In this document: in pieces, positions 6,152-7,520 of the stretch
How the letters are laid out: every line of letters starts with the position of its first letter
Position numbering within the stretch: the stretch's first letter is position 1
Assembly: GCA_012514415.1 (NCBI GenBank)
Contig: JAAZAH010000035.1
Location: forward strand, 1-7,520
DNA length: 7,520 bases
Direction of reading: 5' to 3'
Source: Sandaracinaceae bacterium
Lineage (GTDB): Bacteria > Myxococcota_A > Polyangia > Polyangiales > Houyiibacteriaceae
The notes under the pieces: model-generated
What the model saw: the letters and a program-made list of their open reading frames with translations, nothing else
Databases searched by the model: none
What the model was told of the DNA's origin: nothing
Position numbers and translations under genes: made by a program

Positions 6152-6167
6152 TGTTTCACGTGAAACA
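6152..6167. promoter_or_regulatory. parS: parS chromosome-partition site
   Basis: TGTTTCACGTGAAACA is a perfect 16-bp palindrome identical to the widely conserved chromosomal parS consensus bound by ParB (Spo0J). ParB loads here, spreads along flanking DNA and recruits the SMC complex and ParA for origin segregation. The site is intergenic, 44 bases upstream of the uppS -35 box and 121 bases before the cbpA start, so ParB spreading could touch both promoters. In known genomes such sites cluster near oriC, so an origin-proximal position is inferred. No parA, parB, dnaA or dnaN lies in the window. Confidence 0.93.
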
Positions 6168-6225
6168 CGGGAGTGCGAGAAGCGTCGGTTTCAGAAGCTT
6201 AGTCACACCTTGCGCGGGGACTTTC

Positions 6226-6263
6226 TTCAAAGAGTCGCCTCTTCGAGGATGAAATTCTTTGAA
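6226..6263 (+). repeat. Composite inverted repeat in the cbpA leader
   Basis: TTCAAAGA at 6226-6233 is perfectly complementary to TCTTTGAA at 6256-6263, and between them CCTC-TTC-GAGG at 6238-6248 forms a smaller hairpin. The structure ends 26 bases before the cbpA ATG and leaves the weak ribosome site (GGGA, 6279-6282) free, so it does not look like a simple RNA thermometer. It could be an operator or a leader RNA element. I could not identify a convincing cbpA promoter between parS and the start. Confidence 0.4.
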
Positions 6264-6288
6264 TACTGCTTACCTTGTGGGATTAAAG

Positions 6289-7251
6289 ATGGCAGAGGAC
6301 TTCTACAAACGCCTGAACGTCAGCCGCGACGCTTCCGAAGCAGAGATCAAACGCGCGTATAGGAAGCTCGCGCGTGAGCTTCATCCCGACCGCAATCCCG
6401 ACGATCCGAACGCAGAGGAGCAGTTCAAGGCCGTCACTGAGGCGTATGAGACCCTCTCGGATCCAGAGAAGCGGAAGCTCTACGATCGGTTCGGACCGGA
6501 TGCGGCGAAGCCCGGTTTCGATCCAAATGCCTATGCCTATCGCGGAACTCGCGGCGGACCCGAGATCAACTTCGAAGATATCTTTGGTGGTGTGGGGGGA
6601 CCGTTTGGCGGTGGCCGCGGACCCTTTGGTGGCGGGCGGAGCCCGTTCGATGGTGGCGTCGGCGGCTTCGATTTTCGCGATATCTTCGGCGGAGCCGCAA
6701 GGCCGCGTGCGCGCCGGGGAACCGATCTCGAGAGCTCACTTCAGCTCGAGTTCGTCGAGGCGCTACGTGGAACGGAAAAGCGCCTCACGCTCCCCCATCT
6801 CCCCAAACCCCTGACGGTGCGCATTCCGCCCGGTGCACGCGATGGCTCAAGGATTCGGCTCCGAGGGCAAGGCGAACAGCTCCCCGGTGCGCAGCCGGGT
6901 GATCTCTTCCTCACGCTCAACGTCCGCCCCCATCCGTTCTTCTTTTGGGAGGAAGGCGATGATGCCCTCCACCTGAGGCTCCCCATTCGTGTCAGCGAGG
7001 CCTATGCGGGCGCCAGCGTCGACATCCCCACCCCGGACGGCCGCGTGAGTCTGAAGATTCCCGCGGGCGCCAAGCACGGCGATAAGCTTCGGCTTCGTGG
7101 GAAGGGCGCACCAACTCGTGGCGGTGTCGCGGGAGATCTCATCGTCCATCTCGAGTTGGTGCTTCCCACCGAGCGCAGTGAAGCGATCGAGAAGGCCATG
7201 GCGGTTCTGGGAGAGGCCACGCCGGATCCTCGATCCCGCCTTAGCCTCTAA
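6289..7251 (+). CDS. cbpA: J-domain co-chaperone, CbpA/DnaJ type without zinc finger
   Basis: Stimulates the ATPase of DnaK and hands over unfolded clients. The J-domain occupies about residues 1-68, with FYKRLNVSRDASEAEIKRAY-type helices and the essential HPD at 32-34. A Gly/Phe-rich linker follows at about 88-137, with a near-exact internal repeat of PFGGGR. The Cys-rich zinc-finger repeats of true DnaJ are absent; two beta-barrel substrate-binding domains make up the rest (TVRIPPGARDGSRIRLRGQG near 176-195, SLKIPAGAKHGDKLRLRGKG near 254-273). At 320 residues it is close to E. coli CbpA in length. ATG at 6289 was chosen because MAEDFYKRL is the usual J-protein start and GGGA lies 6 bases ahead; an upstream in-frame TTG at 6259 sits in the leader inverted repeat. 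It is divergent from uppS. CbpA proteins can also bind DNA, which is untested here. Confidence 0.92.
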   Translation: MAEDFYKRLNVSRDASEAEIKRAYRKLARELHPDRNPDDPNAEEQFKAVTEAYETLSDPEKRKLYDRFGPDAAKPGFDPNAYAYRGTRGGPEINFEDIFGGVGGPFGGGRGPFGGGRSPFDGGVGGFDFRDIFGGAARPRARRGTDLESSLQLEFVEALRGTEKRLTLPHLPKPLTVRIPPGARDGSRIRLRGQGEQLPGAQPGDLFLTLNVRPHPFFFWEEGDDALHLRLPIRVSEAYAGASVDIPTPDGRVSLKIPAGAKHGDKLRLRGKGAPTRGGVAGDLIVHLELVLPTERSEAIEKAMAVLGEATPDPRSRLSL

Positions 7252-7392
7252 GCGAGGCGATCTCCTGCCCGCCCTCGTCGGCCCGGCCTGCCGAACATCC
7301 ACCGGAGGACGGAATCCGGTCGACCGCAACGCCGCGCGCTGGGAGTGGCTCGCCGGCAGCACGCCCTCCGCGATCGCGGCTCGACCGTGAGT

Positions 7393-7416
7393 GATCGTCC
7401 GGCTTGACCGGAGATC
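7393..7416. repeat. REP-like bulged palindrome
   Basis: GATC-g-TCCGG-CTTGA-CCGGA-GATC forms a 9-bp stem with a single bulged G at 7397 and a 5-base loop. The arrangement, a palindrome built on GTCCGGCTTGACCGG and followed by GATCCATCCA, resembles the dispersed repetitive extragenic palindromes common in alphaproteobacterial genomes. Only one copy is in the window, so being a repeat family is inferred from resemblance, not shown. Confidence 0.4.
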
Positions 7417-7480
7417 CATCCATACGCCGTGCCCGAGAATGCGGATTCGCCGGGGCGAACTAAGGAGGGACTCTGCCCTG

Positions 7481-7520
7481 ATGTATCAAGCGCGAAGGCG
7501 CTTGCCTGGGGAAATCCCCG
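7481..7520 (+). CDS. Possible start of another gene (partial)
   Basis: An ATG at 7481 follows a strong AAGGAGG (7462-7468) by 12 bases, longer than ideal. The frame stays open to the right edge and reads MYQARRRLPGEIP. Thirteen codons are too few to name a product. The same stretch folds into two tight hairpins, so a structured RNA is an equal alternative. Confidence 0.25.
   Translation, partial: MYQARRRLPGEIP

Larger units (their letters stand above)
7252..7520. other. Intergenic stretch with several short hairpins
   Basis: No complete gene is visible after cbpA. Short stems are GCCTC/GAGGC over the cbpA stop (7244-7258), TCGGC/GCCGA (7278-7294), ACCGGA/TCCGGT (7301-7320), the REP-like hairpin at 7393-7416, TTCGC/GCGAA (7446-7459), AGGG/CCCT (7466-7479), CAAGCGC/GCGCTTG (7487-7504) and GGGG/CCCC (7508-7519). 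None is followed by a T-tract, so no clear terminator for cbpA can be named. Confidence 0.5.

Noticed and set aside
5506..6252. 248-residue open frame on the plus strand
   Set aside because: It is antisense to uppS and runs through the parS site; no motifs.
6259..6287. TTGAAT/ATTAAA promoter-like pair before cbpA
   Set aside because: The -10 match is poor and transcription would begin past the ATG that opens the J-domain, so it cannot serve cbpA.
7462..7485. SAM-I riboswitch
   Set aside because: Only the GGAGGGA...GCCC-type fragment is similar; the flanking stem and the GGCAACC element are absent.

Overview
The window is a compact stretch of bacterial chromosome, GC-rich by eye, with seven complete genes and a partial gene at the left edge. 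The organism is probably Gram-negative: there is a periplasmic-type thioredoxin lipoprotein, short overlapping gene junctions and Shine-Dalgarno-led starts. Phylum cannot be fixed from the sequence; a delta-proteobacterial/myxobacterial-like or alphaproteobacterial host is a guess.

Left arm (2-2685, plus strand): a translationally coupled operon. The C-terminal tail of an unidentified gene overlaps aguA (agmatine deiminase) by 4 bases, aguA overlaps aguB (N-carbamoylputrescine amidase) by 8, and aguB overlaps thiE (thiamine-phosphate synthase) by 4. AguA and AguB together turn agmatine into putrescine; why ThiE is tied to them is not obvious.

Middle (2686-4309, minus strand): a convergent junction with two mutually exclusive stems, then a Fic-fold protein whose catalytic motif is badly degenerate (the catalytic His is Tyr). 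Its gene has a near-consensus sigma70 promoter overlapped by a perfect 15-bp palindrome, and this promoter moves the true start to a TTG at 3544. Upstream of it is a TlpA-type lipoprotein thioredoxin.

Right-middle (4385-6036, minus strand): cdsA and uppS, an envelope-lipid pair making CDP-diacylglycerol and undecaprenyl diphosphate, with a recognisable promoter ahead of uppS.

Right arm (6037-7520): the divergent uppS/cbpA intergenic region carries a perfect 16-bp parS site (TGTTTCACGTGAAACA), the binding site of chromosome-partition protein ParB. This is the strongest non-coding signal and suggests an origin-proximal location. A leader hairpin follows, then cbpA (J-domain co-chaperone without zinc finger). 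The last 269 bases hold a bulged REP-like hairpin and a run of small hairpins, possibly with the start of another gene at 7481.

I see no tRNA, rRNA, CRISPR array, insertion sequence or phage gene. No wholly new multi-gene system is evident; the items most worth a second look are the parS site, the catalytically altered Fic protein with its operator-like promoter, and the alternative stems at 2698-2737.
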